NCBI GenBank assembly: GCA_947174985.1 | Contig: CAMWLB010000221.1 | Coordinates: 1-5,321 of the forward strand | Length of the DNA stretch: 5,321 bases | Direction: 5' to 3' | DNA from: an uncultured Lachnospiraceae bacterium | GTDB lineage: Bacteria; Bacillota; Clostridia; Lachnospirales; Lachnospiraceae | In this document: positions 1 through 5,321 of the stretch, in pieces | Layout of the letters: every line of letters begins with the position of its first letter | How positions within the stretch are numbered: the first letter of the stretch is position 1 | Position numbers and translations under genes: made by a program | The notes under the pieces: model-generated | Told to the model about the DNA's origin: nothing | Database searches by the model: none | The model's input: only the letters and a program-made list of their open reading frames with translations

Positions 1-34
1 CTTTAGAAAATTCCATATCCGTCCTGAAAATCAT

Positions 35-1405
35 TTAGAAGGGAAATCTTCCCTTACCGCCAAAGCCCGGAAACCCGCCCATTCCAAAGCCTTTTCTCTT
101 ACCGCCGCCAAACTGCTTCATCATCTTCTGGCTCTGCTCAAACTGCTTGATAAAGCGGTTGACCTGCGCAATATCCACACCTGCACCTTTTGCAATTCTA
201 TGCTTTCTCTGTGGATTTAAAAGCTTGGGATTCCTTCTCTCTGCAGGCGTCATGGAAAGCACAATCGCCTCCATGTGGGCAAGCTGCTTATCGTCAACCA
301 TGGACTCGATATCATTCAGTTTACCTCCCATACCCGGCATCATGCCCAGTATGGCGGAAAGCCCTCCCAGCTTTTTCATCTGCTTCATGCTCTCCAGATA
401 ATCCTCGAAATCGAACTTGCCCTTTTTCATGCGGTCAGCCATTTCTTTTTCTTTGTCCGCATCAATATCTATATTGGCCTGTACCTTGTCAATAAACGAC
501 AGGACATCTCCCATTCCCAAAATCCGGCTTGCCATTCTGTCCGGATAAAACTGCTCCAAATCGGAGAGCTTTTCTCCCATACCTACATACAGAATCGGCT
601 TGCCCGTCACTGCCTTTACGGAAAGCGCCGCACCACCGCGGGTATCGCCGTCCATCTTGGACAGTACCACGCCGTCTATTCCCACTTTTTCGTCAAATTC
701 CTTTGCCACATTGACCGCATCCTGTCCGGTCATGGCGTCCACCACCAGCAGGGTCTGATGCACCTCTATCTCGGACTTGATTTCCTGGAGCTCCGCCATC
801 ATGTCCTCATCAATATGCAGCCGGCCCGCCGTATCCAGAATCACGACATTATGTCCGTTCTTTGCTGCATGCTCCAAGGCCGCCTTGGCAATATCAACAG
901 GCTTATGCCCCGTCCCCATGGAAAAGACGTCTACTTCCTGCTTTGCACCGTTTACCTGTAACTGTTCAATCGCCGCGGGCCGGTAAATGTCACATGCCGT
1001 CAAAAGCGTTTTCTTCCCCTTTTTCTTGAGCTTTCCCGCAATTTTTGCAGTCGTGGTTGTCTTACCTGCACCCTGAAGACCCGCCATCATAATAACGGTG
1101 ATGGCTTTGCCGGGCTGCATTTGTATCTCCGTGGTCTCAGAACCCATCAGAGCAATCATCTCTTCATTTACGATTTTGATGACCATCTGTCCGGGATTTA
1201 GTCCGTTTAACACGTCGGCTCCCACCGCGCGTTCCTCGACAGACTTTACAAACTGTTTTACCACACGAAAGTTTACATCTGCCTCCAAAAGCGCCATTTT
1301 CACTTCCTTCAGCGCGTTTCTGACATCCTCTTCCGTCAGGCGTCCCTTGCCCCGTAAGCCCTTAAATATATTTTGCAGTTTATCTGTTAAGCTCTCAAAT
1401 GCCAT
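35..1405 (-). CDS. ffh: Signal recognition particle protein Ffh (SRP54 GTPase)
   Basis: Ffh binds 4.5S/6S SRP RNA and signal sequences of nascent membrane and secreted proteins, and delivers ribosomes to the receptor FtsY at the membrane through paired GTP hydrolysis. The 456-residue product has the usual length and order: N domain (about 1-90), G domain with P-loop GLQGAGKTT (109-117), DIYRPAA (139-145), DTAGR (191-195), SKMDGDTRGG (249-258) and GMGEK (275-279), then a methionine-rich M domain (about 325-432) with GMMPGM and the RNA-binding helix region SMTPAERRNP...RKHRIAKGAG. The tail (433-456) is rich in Gly, Phe, Lys and Arg. An in-frame GTG lies two codons upstream, but it overlaps the AGGGAG ribosome binding site, so the ATG at 1405 is the better start. 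The gene lies 21 bp downstream of ylxM and is almost surely cotranscribed with it. All GTPase motifs are intact. Only 34 bases follow the stop, so the next gene is not visible. Confidence 0.98.
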   Translation of the reverse strand: MAFESLTDKLQNIFKGLRGKGRLTEEDVRNALKEVKMALLEADVNFRVVKQFVKSVEERAVGADVLNGLNPGQMVIKIVNEEMIALMGSETTEIQMQPGKAITVIMMAGLQGAGKTTTTAKIAGKLKKKGKKTLLTACDIYRPAAIEQLQVNGAKQEVDVFSMGTGHKPVDIAKAALEHAAKNGHNVVILDTAGRLHIDEDMMAELQEIKSEIEVHQTLLVVDAMTGQDAVNVAKEFDEKVGIDGVVLSKMDGDTRGGAALSVKAVTGKPILYVGMGEKLSDLEQFYPDRMASRILGMGDVLSFIDKVQANIDIDADKEKEMADRMKKGKFDFEDYLESMKQMKKLGGLSAILGMMPGMGGKLNDIESMVDDKQLAHMEAIVLSMTPAERRNPKLLNPQRKHRIAKGAGVDIAQVNRFIKQFEQSQKMMKQFGGGKRKGFGMGGFPGFGGKGRFPF

Positions 1406-1410
1406 ATGCA

Positions 1411-1416
1411 CTCCCT
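1411..1416 (-). promoter_or_regulatory. Ribosome binding site of ffh
   Basis: AGGGAG on the minus strand lies 5 nt before the ATG at 1405. It overlaps the alternative in-frame GTG (1409-1411), which rules that codon out as the likely start. Confidence 0.75.
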
Positions 1417-1426
1417 GTATCTGCCG

Positions 1427-1783
1427 TTACAATTCTTCCAGAAGCCTGTTCAAAAGCCTCTTTATCTCCAAAAGACTGTCCTCTGATGTTTCTCTGCCGT
1501 CGCCTGCAAGCTCCGCTTCCGTCAGCTTAAGTACCTCGCCCACCGTCTTCTTGGCCTCAGCAAAACGTGCTGCCAAATGCAGTTTTTCTTCGTATCCGCT
1601 CAGTATTTTGTCACAGCGCTTTATCAAATCGTGAACGCCCTGCCTGCTGATGCCTTCTTCTTCGGCAATCTCCGAAAGGGACATATCGTTGTATACCGCC
1701 TCTTCATAAATCCTGCGCTGATGCTCCGTCAGAAGCTCTCCGTAAAAATCATACAAAAGCCCCTGTTCAAAAATCTTTTCCAT
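1427..1783 (-). CDS. ylxM: YlxM/p13-family DNA-binding-like protein, SRP accessory
   Basis: Small sigma-70 region 4-like helix-turn-helix protein of the YlxM (UPF0122) family. It is encoded directly before ffh in many Firmicutes; in streptococci YlxM has been reported to associate with SRP components. The 118-residue product starts MEKIFEQGLLYDFYGELLTE and has the family signature of a short N-terminal helix with LYDFYG (9-14) and LT-HQRRIYE. The helix-turn-helix follows (about 31-60): MSLSEIAEEEGISRQGVHDLIKR. A charged, Glu/Leu-rich C-terminal half (about 65-118) looks helical or coiled coil. A TTG seven codons upstream would also be in frame, but the ribosome binding site GGAAGGA falls between the two and supports the ATG. 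The gene is first in a ylxM-ffh operon. Identification is strong; the exact molecular role of the family is less settled. Confidence 0.93.
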   Translation of the reverse strand: MEKIFEQGLLYDFYGELLTEHQRRIYEEAVYNDMSLSEIAEEEGISRQGVHDLIKRCDKILSGYEEKLHLAARFAEAKKTVGEVLKLTEAELAGDGRETSEDSLLEIKRLLNRLLEEL

Positions 1784-1793
1784 TTTCCACGTG

Positions 1794-1800
1794 TCCTTCC
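1794..1800 (-). promoter_or_regulatory. Ribosome binding site of ylxM
   Basis: GGAAGGA on the minus strand lies 10 nt before the ATG at 1783, a slightly long spacing. It sits downstream of the upstream in-frame TTG (1802-1804), so it favours the ATG as start. Confidence 0.6.
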
Positions 1801-1825
1801 ACAATTTCTCCGCGACACCTTAGCA

Positions 1826-1854
1826 AGTGTACTACAAAAGAAAAGGCGTGTCAA
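1826..1854 (-). promoter_or_regulatory. Sigma-A-type promoter of ylxM-ffh
   Basis: On the minus strand a perfect TTGACA -35 box (1849-1854) is followed by a 17-bp spacer and TACACT (1826-1831), a 4-of-6 match to TATAAT. Transcription would start near 1818-1820 and give a leader of about 35 nt before ylxM. The -35 box lies inside the stem of the terminator at 1841-1878. The perfect -35 and ideal spacing make this the best promoter candidate upstream of ylxM; the -10 box is only moderate. Confidence 0.65.
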
Positions 1855-1878
1855 GTATTTTTTCTTGACACGCCTTTT
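1841..1878 (-). terminator. Intrinsic terminator after the XRE gene, possibly bidirectional
   Basis: A perfect 15-bp inverted repeat, AAAAGGCGTGTCAAG (1841-1855) and CTTGACACGCCTTTT (1864-1878), encloses an 8-nt loop. In the minus-strand transcript the stem starts about 10 nt past the stop codon of the XRE gene and ends in U4-C-U4, a usable U tract. Read on the plus strand the stem also ends in a run of five T, so it could work both ways, but I see no plus-strand gene needing it. Confidence 0.88.
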
Positions 1879-1888
1879 TGTTTCCGAT

Positions 1889-2104
1889 TTACTTCTTGTC
1901 ACTTATCCCCAGCAGATAATCCGATGATACGCCATAAAGCTCGCACAGCCCGTAAACCATGGCTACCGGCAGTACATTCCGTCCGGTCTCGTACCTCGAA
2001 TACACCCTCTGATCGATTTGCAAGACCGCTGCCACCTGTTTCTGCCCATAGTCGTGATCCTCGCGTAGCTCTTTCATTCTGCGCAGATATTTTCTGTTGT
2101 CCAT
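1889..2104 (-). CDS. Small XRE-family (Cro/C1-type) helix-turn-helix regulator
   Basis: A 71-residue protein that is essentially a single Cro/C1-type DNA-binding domain. Helix 1 is about residues 5-16 (KYLRRMKELRED), helix 2 is QKQVAAVL (21-28), recognition helix 3 is around DQRVYSRYETG (31-41), and helices 4-5 include VAMVYGLCELYGVSSDYLLG (47-66), the common XRE ending. There is no sensor domain, so any signal would act by a partner or by protein level. The ATG at 2104 is chosen because AAAGGAGG lies 7 nt before it; the frame is open 36 codons further upstream, but that stretch contains the promoter region and no regulator-like sequence. The gene has its own candidate promoter and a perfect palindrome at the predicted transcript start, which suggests autorepression. 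It is bounded downstream by a strong terminator, so it is probably monocistronic. Its targets are unknown. Confidence 0.92.
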   Translation of the reverse strand: MDNRKYLRRMKELREDHDYGQKQVAAVLQIDQRVYSRYETGRNVLPVAMVYGLCELYGVSSDYLLGISDKK

Positions 2105-2111
2105 TGCATGT

Positions 2112-2119
2112 CCTCCTTT
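2112..2119 (-). promoter_or_regulatory. Ribosome binding site of the XRE gene
   Basis: AAAGGAGG on the minus strand, 7 nt before the ATG at 2104, is near the full anti-16S consensus. It fixes the start at MDNRK instead of the longer open frame reaching 2212. Confidence 0.85.
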
Positions 2120-2127
2120 TCTTTTGC

Positions 2128-2143
2128 TGTAATAATGATTACA
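2128..2143. promoter_or_regulatory. Palindromic operator candidate for the XRE regulator
   Basis: TGTAAT (2128-2133), AATG spacer, ATTACA (2138-2143) form a perfect 6+6 bp inverted repeat. It lies just downstream of the candidate -10 box and covers the expected transcription start, between promoter and ribosome binding site of the XRE gene. That position and half-site length suit a dimeric Cro/C1-type autorepressor. Binding by this protein is inferred. Confidence 0.5.
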
Positions 2144-2148
2144 ACCAG

Positions 2149-2159
2149 ATTTTAACATG
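2149..2159 (-). promoter_or_regulatory. Extended -10 promoter candidate of the XRE gene
   Basis: On the minus strand TAAAAT (2149-2154, 5 of 6 to TATAAT) is preceded by TG one base upstream, an extended -10 arrangement. No good -35 box sits 17 bp upstream (CGCTTT there), so the call rests on the -10 and its position. Predicted start is near 2142. Confidence 0.4.
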
Positions 2160-2221
2160 CATTCTACAGATAAAGCGTTTTTACTACTAAGTTGGCCTAT
2201 TTTCCTGAACACCGACAGAAA

Positions 2222-2818
2222 TTATAAGTCAATCTCAAAAATGTATTTTTCGTATGCGTTGATAACCTGCGTCTCGTTATAAGTGGACAGACGCGGAATT
2301 TTAGCGCCGTAATTTAAATGTACATGCCCATGCACAAAAAATGCCGGTTTATATTTGTCAAGCAGGGTACAGAATGCGGCAAAGCCTCTGTGGGGCAAAT
2401 CATTACCATCGTTAAACTGATAAGCCGGCGAATGGGTTAGCAGAATATCAAAGCCCCGATTGTATTTCAGCTTCCACCACAGCTTTCGCACACGCCGGTG
2501 CATCTGCGCCTGCGTGTACTGGTGCGCGCCGGGCTTATAGCGCATGGAACCTCCAAGCCCCAAAATCCGGACACCTTTATGCACATAGATTTTATCCTCA
2601 ATGCAGATACAGCCATCGGGCGGAGTCTCGGCATACCTGTCGTCATGATTGCCGTGCACATACAAAACCGGCGCATGTGTAAAGGTAGCCAGAAAGGATA
2701 AATACTGGGGCTTTAAATCTCCACAGGAGAGAATCAAATCGATTCCCTCCAGATAACTCTTGTCAAAATAGTCCCACAATAGTTTTGATTCCTGATCAGC
2801 AATTGCCAAAATTTTCAT
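2222..2818 (-). CDS. Calcineurin-like metallophosphoesterase with altered motif I
   Basis: A 198-residue cytoplasmic protein of the calcineurin-like phosphoesterase superfamily, which uses two metal ions to cleave phosphomonoesters or phosphodiesters. Visible motifs are IAD at 6-8, CGD (32-34), GNHD (56-59), LTHSP (127-131) and GHVH (164-167), giving metal and catalytic candidates D8, D34, N57, H58, H129, H165 and H167. The first motif is normally Asp-x-His; here it reads D8-Q-E10, so the histidine is replaced by glutamate. The segment 85-120 is basic and rich in Arg, Lys and Trp. There is no signal peptide or membrane segment. The ATG at 2818 begins at the first beta strand (MKILAIAD), but the ribosome binding site is weak (GGGA about 8 nt upstream). 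It lies 43 bp after the BMP-fusion gene with no visible terminator between, so cotranscription is plausible. Substrate is unknown; a regulatory or nucleotide phosphodiesterase role is possible. Confidence 0.9.
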   Translation of the reverse strand: MKILAIADQESKLLWDYFDKSYLEGIDLILSCGDLKPQYLSFLATFTHAPVLYVHGNHDDRYAETPPDGCICIEDKIYVHKGVRILGLGGSMRYKPGAHQYTQAQMHRRVRKLWWKLKYNRGFDILLTHSPAYQFNDGNDLPHRGFAAFCTLLDKYKPAFFVHGHVHLNYGAKIPRLSTYNETQVINAYEKYIFEIDL

Positions 2819-2861
2819 TAGACGTTCCCATTTCTTCTTTCATTCTCTCATTTGTAAATAA

Positions 2862-4799
2862 TCAGGCTTCGGACGCATCCAGACTGCTCAATCCCTGTAT
2901 TTTGGTAACTGCCTGCGCCTCTTTTGTCAAATCTGAAATGGATGGGATGCTTCCTACCACATTTTCTGCCAGCCAGTCCATTGTAATAATATCTTTCGGT
3001 AAAATAATCTGATCTGCTTTATTCATCACCGTTCCATCCTGCGCCAGCATTTCACCGGAAAAGGGAACCAGAACATCCGCACAGATATTGCTGCGCAGCA
3101 AATCCACCAGCCGTTTCGTCCCCTGTGGCAAATCCTGGGAACAAATCAGATCGACCACGCCGGCTGACATGCCCCACCAATAATTGATGGCGCGATTTCC
3201 TATAGCAGCATCGTCATCTTTCCATGTTCCATTCAATATAGTGCGGACAATCTTTTCGTAAAGCTTTCCCCAGTGCCATGTCGTCATAGCCAGATTATCC
3301 GGCGCTCCCTCATTGATATGGTAAAGTCCGAACCGTCGGGAAGCGCTGCCGGGTGACGTCATATCCTGATCCATGATATAATTAATTTCAGGGTCATTGA
3401 CAATTTCCACTTCCTTGTCTTTCAGGGTGCTCCAGTCCAGATAAACCTTGGCGTTGGGGTTCACCATCTTAGCGCCCAGCGCAAAGGCATTTATATTAGC
3501 CACCATGCCATAAATCGGATAGTTGGCAATATAGCCCAGCTTGCCCGTGGTCGTCAGAGACCCTGCAATGACGCCTGCCAGAAATTTTGCCTCATACATT
3601 CTGCCGTAATAAGTCCGCAGGGTGGGATGAGAAGTATTCAGGGAACAATTCAGAATCTTCACATTCGGGTGGTTTGCTCCAACCTTTAAGCTGGCAGGTA
3701 TCATCACCGGAGTTGTGGTAAAAAGCACATTATAGCCGTCCTTGATAACCTGCTCCATCATCTCCAAATCATTTTCACCGGCAATGACATTCTCAAACGC
3801 CTTCGTCTCCACCTGCCCGGGAAATACATTTTCCAGATACAGTCTTCCAAGCTCATGACTGTAGGTCCAGCTTGAGGCTCTATGGGTTTTCTCATACAAA
3901 AATGCAATCTTAACCTTGTTCATATTGTCCGGCAGAATCAGGTTCAGCAGGTTTTTATATATATTATGGGAACTCTCCTTTTTAGACGGCTCCATGGATA
4001 ACTCTATCGACTGCTCTTCCGTCAATACCAGAAATTCGTCCCAAATGTTGGAAAGGTCTTTTTTAATCTCCTGTACCGTCTTTTGCTTCGTCTCCTGATA
4101 GCCGTACACGGTAAGAAATGCCAACAACGCATCGCCTACTGTAATTGGCAGTTTTTTTCCGCCTTTCGACTCAAATGCCTTTCGGAAAGAGATGTAAACG
4201 TTATTAAATTCTATGCGGTCATCATAAGTCCATTTTTCTCCCTTCGGCGTGCCAATCCGCGCCAGAAGCTTGGCAAATTTGCCTGTCTCGCTGAAATAGA
4301 TATAATTCACATTGGTAATTTCATAGAAATCCAAAAATTCATAATAAATGATATTTTCTTTCGTGTCACTGCGCTTGGGAACAACCCGAATCACGTTGCA
4401 GGGCACGCTGTATGAATCGAGATATTTTAAAACGCTGATTCGCTTATTGCCCTCCAGCACATAAAACCGATTCATAAACTCATAAACCTTCACCGGATCC
4501 CGCAATCCCTCCTCCTGCATAGAAGTGTATAAGCGTATCCATTTATTGGCAAATTCAGAGTATGGATCCAGAAGAGGCATAAAATTAGCGGCAAAAGCGT
4601 TGGTTCTGCCCCGCGTTCTGGTCCCCACAATCAATTCCACCGGCACCTCGCACAATCCAAGGCTCACTTCATATTCTACCTTCACATAAGATAAAATCTC
4701 ATCCAAAGCCGGCAGATAGGGATAATCCCCCTTCAGCAGGCGGGCACGATACTCCTTCTGCCCTGCCTTTAAAGCATTGTTATATTTTTCGTATGACAT
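2862..4799 (-). CDS. Cytoplasmic ParB-like / BMP (PnrA-like) fusion protein
   Basis: A 645-residue protein with two parts. Residues about 45-140 resemble the ParB/sulfiredoxin fold: ELIVGTRTRGR (55-65), then DPVKVYEF (101-108) and YVLEGNKRISVLKYL (113-127), the position where ParB-like domains carry their G-x-+-R nucleotide-binding motif, followed by VPCNVIRVV. A helical region (about 150-290) links to a BMP/PnrA-type periplasmic-binding fold (about 295-605): KVKIAFLYE (295-303), GYNVLFTTTP (355-364), YYGRMYEAKFLAGVIAG (397-413), TGKLGYIANYP (418-428) and NAFALGAKMVNPNAKVYLDW (437-456). BMP proteins are normally lipoproteins that feed nucleosides to ABC transporters or act as regulators such as Med. 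Here the N-terminus (MSYEKYNNALKAGQKEYRAR) is hydrophilic with no signal peptide or lipobox, so the protein should be cytoplasmic. The ATG at 4799 has GGGAGG 7 nt upstream; the longer open frame would overlap the araC-type gene. It follows that gene by 35 bp. A sensor role for a nucleoside-like ligand is inferred; automatic annotation would likely say BMP-family substrate-binding protein. Confidence 0.85.
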   Translation of the reverse strand: MSYEKYNNALKAGQKEYRARLLKGDYPYLPALDEILSYVKVEYEVSLGLCEVPVELIVGTRTRGRTNAFAANFMPLLDPYSEFANKWIRLYTSMQEEGLRDPVKVYEFMNRFYVLEGNKRISVLKYLDSYSVPCNVIRVVPKRSDTKENIIYYEFLDFYEITNVNYIYFSETGKFAKLLARIGTPKGEKWTYDDRIEFNNVYISFRKAFESKGGKKLPITVGDALLAFLTVYGYQETKQKTVQEIKKDLSNIWDEFLVLTEEQSIELSMEPSKKESSHNIYKNLLNLILPDNMNKVKIAFLYEKTHRASSWTYSHELGRLYLENVFPGQVETKAFENVIAGENDLEMMEQVIKDGYNVLFTTTPVMIPASLKVGANHPNVKILNCSLNTSHPTLRTYYGRMYEAKFLAGVIAGSLTTTGKLGYIANYPIYGMVANINAFALGAKMVNPNAKVYLDWSTLKDKEVEIVNDPEINYIMDQDMTSPGSASRRFGLYHINEGAPDNLAMTTWHWGKLYEKIVRTILNGTWKDDDAAIGNRAINYWWGMSAGVVDLICSQDLPQGTKRLVDLLRSNICADVLVPFSGEMLAQDGTVMNKADQIILPKDIITMDWLAENVVGSIPSISDLTKEAQAVTKIQGLSSLDASEA

Positions 4800-4806
4800 A
4801 TTTATA

Positions 4807-4812
4807 CCTCCC
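4807..4812 (-). promoter_or_regulatory. Ribosome binding site of the BMP-fusion gene
   Basis: GGGAGG on the minus strand, 7 nt before the ATG at 4799. It decides against the upstream in-frame ATG at 4925, which lies inside the 3' end of the AraC-type gene. Confidence 0.82.
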
Positions 4813-4834
4813 TGCCCTTTTTTCAGGCATCGAT

Positions 4835-5321
4835 TCAATATTTGTTTTCTGACGGGTTTTGAGCCAGTCTTCTCTTGTACGCCCGCAAAAAAGTTGAATA
4901 ATCCCGAAATCCCGACTGATAACATGCCTGCGTCGGCGGGACTCCCGCAGCCATCAGACTCTTTGCTAAAAGCACTCTTTTTTCCGTTATGTACCGGTGA
5001 ATGGTATATCCCGTTTCCTCCTTAAACTGGCGCATCATATGAAACTTACTAATATAAAAATGCGCCGCAAGGTCTTCTATCGAAAGTTCCTCTGTCAAAT
5101 GCTCCCCGATATATTTTATCAAATCTATCATTTTCTGGTTAAAATTCACCGCCCTGTTGAAGGTACCTGTTCCGTCTATGCAGCAGCGGTTGACCAGAAT
5201 CATAAATTCCATAAACAGAACATTTGCATAGAGTTTTGCGGCATACTGCGCATTTTTCTGTCCGTTTTTTTCGATTTCCTCTATCACGGAAAGAAGCCTG
5301 CTGTTTGTCATTGCAGGAAAC
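4835..5321 (-). CDS. AraC-family transcriptional regulator, C-terminal part
   Basis: The visible 161 residues hold the complete AraC/XylS DNA-binding domain. A first helix-turn-helix is LSIEDLAAHFYISKFHMMRQFKEETG (split here as LSIEDLAAHF and YISKFHMMRQ), followed by the linking helix YITEKRVLLAKSLM. The second helix-turn-helix holds PPTQACYQSGF, then RDYSTFLRAYKRRLAQNP, the family signature ending. The region before it (KLYANVLFMEFMILVNRC) looks like the helical end of an N-terminal sensor or dimerisation domain. An ATG at 5311 exists, but it has no ribosome binding site (GTTTCCTGCA precedes it) and the frame stays open to the window edge; AraC proteins of this type are usually 270-300 residues, so the 5' end is almost surely outside. 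The stop lies 35 bp before the BMP-fusion gene on the same strand, which suggests a shared transcript and possibly a shared regulatory task. Ligand and targets cannot be seen. Confidence 0.92.
   Translation of the reverse strand, partial: FPAMTNSRLLSVIEEIEKNGQKNAQYAAKLYANVLFMEFMILVNRCCIDGTGTFNRAVNFNQKMIDLIKYIGEHLTEELSIEDLAAHFYISKFHMMRQFKEETGYTIHRYITEKRVLLAKSLMAAGVPPTQACYQSGFRDYSTFLRAYKRRLAQNPSENKY

Noticed and set aside
1..34. Start of a downstream gene such as rpsP after ffh
   Set aside because: Only 34 bases remain; an AGGACGG is followed too closely by an ATG, and the few codons do not resemble the start of ribosomal protein S16.
275..961. Open frame of 228 codons on the plus strand opposite ffh
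   Set aside because: It lies wholly antisense to a well-conserved gene, has no recognisable domain and a His/Cys/Leu-rich composition typical of shadow frames.
1098..1634. Open frame of 178 codons on the plus strand across the ffh-ylxM junction
   Set aside because: It is antisense to two solid genes and is strongly Ser-rich, as expected from the reverse of Glu/Lys-rich coding sequence; no ribosome binding site was seen.
1865..1893. Mirror-image promoter on the plus strand: TTGACA, 17 bp, TTTACT
   Set aside because: The TTGACA follows automatically from the symmetry of the terminator stem. The -10 is only a 4-of-6 match, and the transcript would run antisense into the XRE gene with no gene to express.
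2105..2212. N-terminal extension of the XRE regulator by 36 codons
   Set aside because: The stretch holds the promoter, palindrome and AAAGGAGG site, and its translation has no resemblance to an XRE N-terminus.
4811..4830. Short inverted repeat (GCC/GGC, CCTG/CAGG) between the AraC-type and BMP-fusion genes as a terminator
   Set aside because: The stem is only 3-4 bp with no following U tract, and it merges with the ribosome binding site.
4800..4925. Longer start of the BMP-fusion protein at 4925, adding 42 residues
   Set aside because: It would overlap the 3' end of the AraC-type gene by about 90 bp, and the strong ribosome binding site at 4807-4812 lies inside it, directly before the ATG at 4799.

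Overview
The window looks like a stretch of chromosome from a low-to-mid GC Firmicute of class Clostridia, most probably Lachnospiraceae-like. This rests on the adjacent ylxM-ffh pair with strong GGAGG-type ribosome binding sites, the style of the small XRE regulator and metallophosphoesterase, and an intrinsic terminator with a T tract. The family-level assignment is inferred from protein style, not from a marker search. All six genes I can support lie on the minus strand, so transcription runs from high to low coordinates. There is no rRNA, tRNA, CRISPR array, insertion sequence or phage gene, and no gene-free stretch over 300 bases.

In the direction of transcription, the window opens with the C-terminal part of an AraC-type regulator cut by the right edge (4835 to the edge). 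It is followed 35 bp later by a 645-residue protein (2862-4799) that joins a ParB/sulfiredoxin-like N-terminal domain to a C-terminal basic membrane protein (BMP/PnrA-like) ligand-binding domain, with no signal peptide. A metallophosphoesterase with an altered first metal motif (2222-2818) follows 43 bp downstream. These three may form one transcription unit: the gaps are short and I see no terminator between them.

A 71-residue XRE-type repressor (1889-2104) has its own candidate promoter, with a perfect TGTAAT-N4-ATTACA palindrome at the predicted start of transcription, which suggests autoregulation. A perfect 15-bp hairpin terminator (1841-1878) ends that gene. The TTGACA -35 box of the next promoter lies inside the terminator's stem.

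That promoter drives ylxM (1427-1783) and ffh (35-1405), which encode the signal recognition particle accessory protein and the SRP54 GTPase. This is the housekeeping end of the window; in related genomes rpsP often comes next, but it is not visible here.

The most unusual element is the cytoplasmic ParB-like/BMP fusion beside an AraC regulator. It looks like an intracellular ligand sensor built from a transport-type binding domain, not a transporter component. That function is inference.
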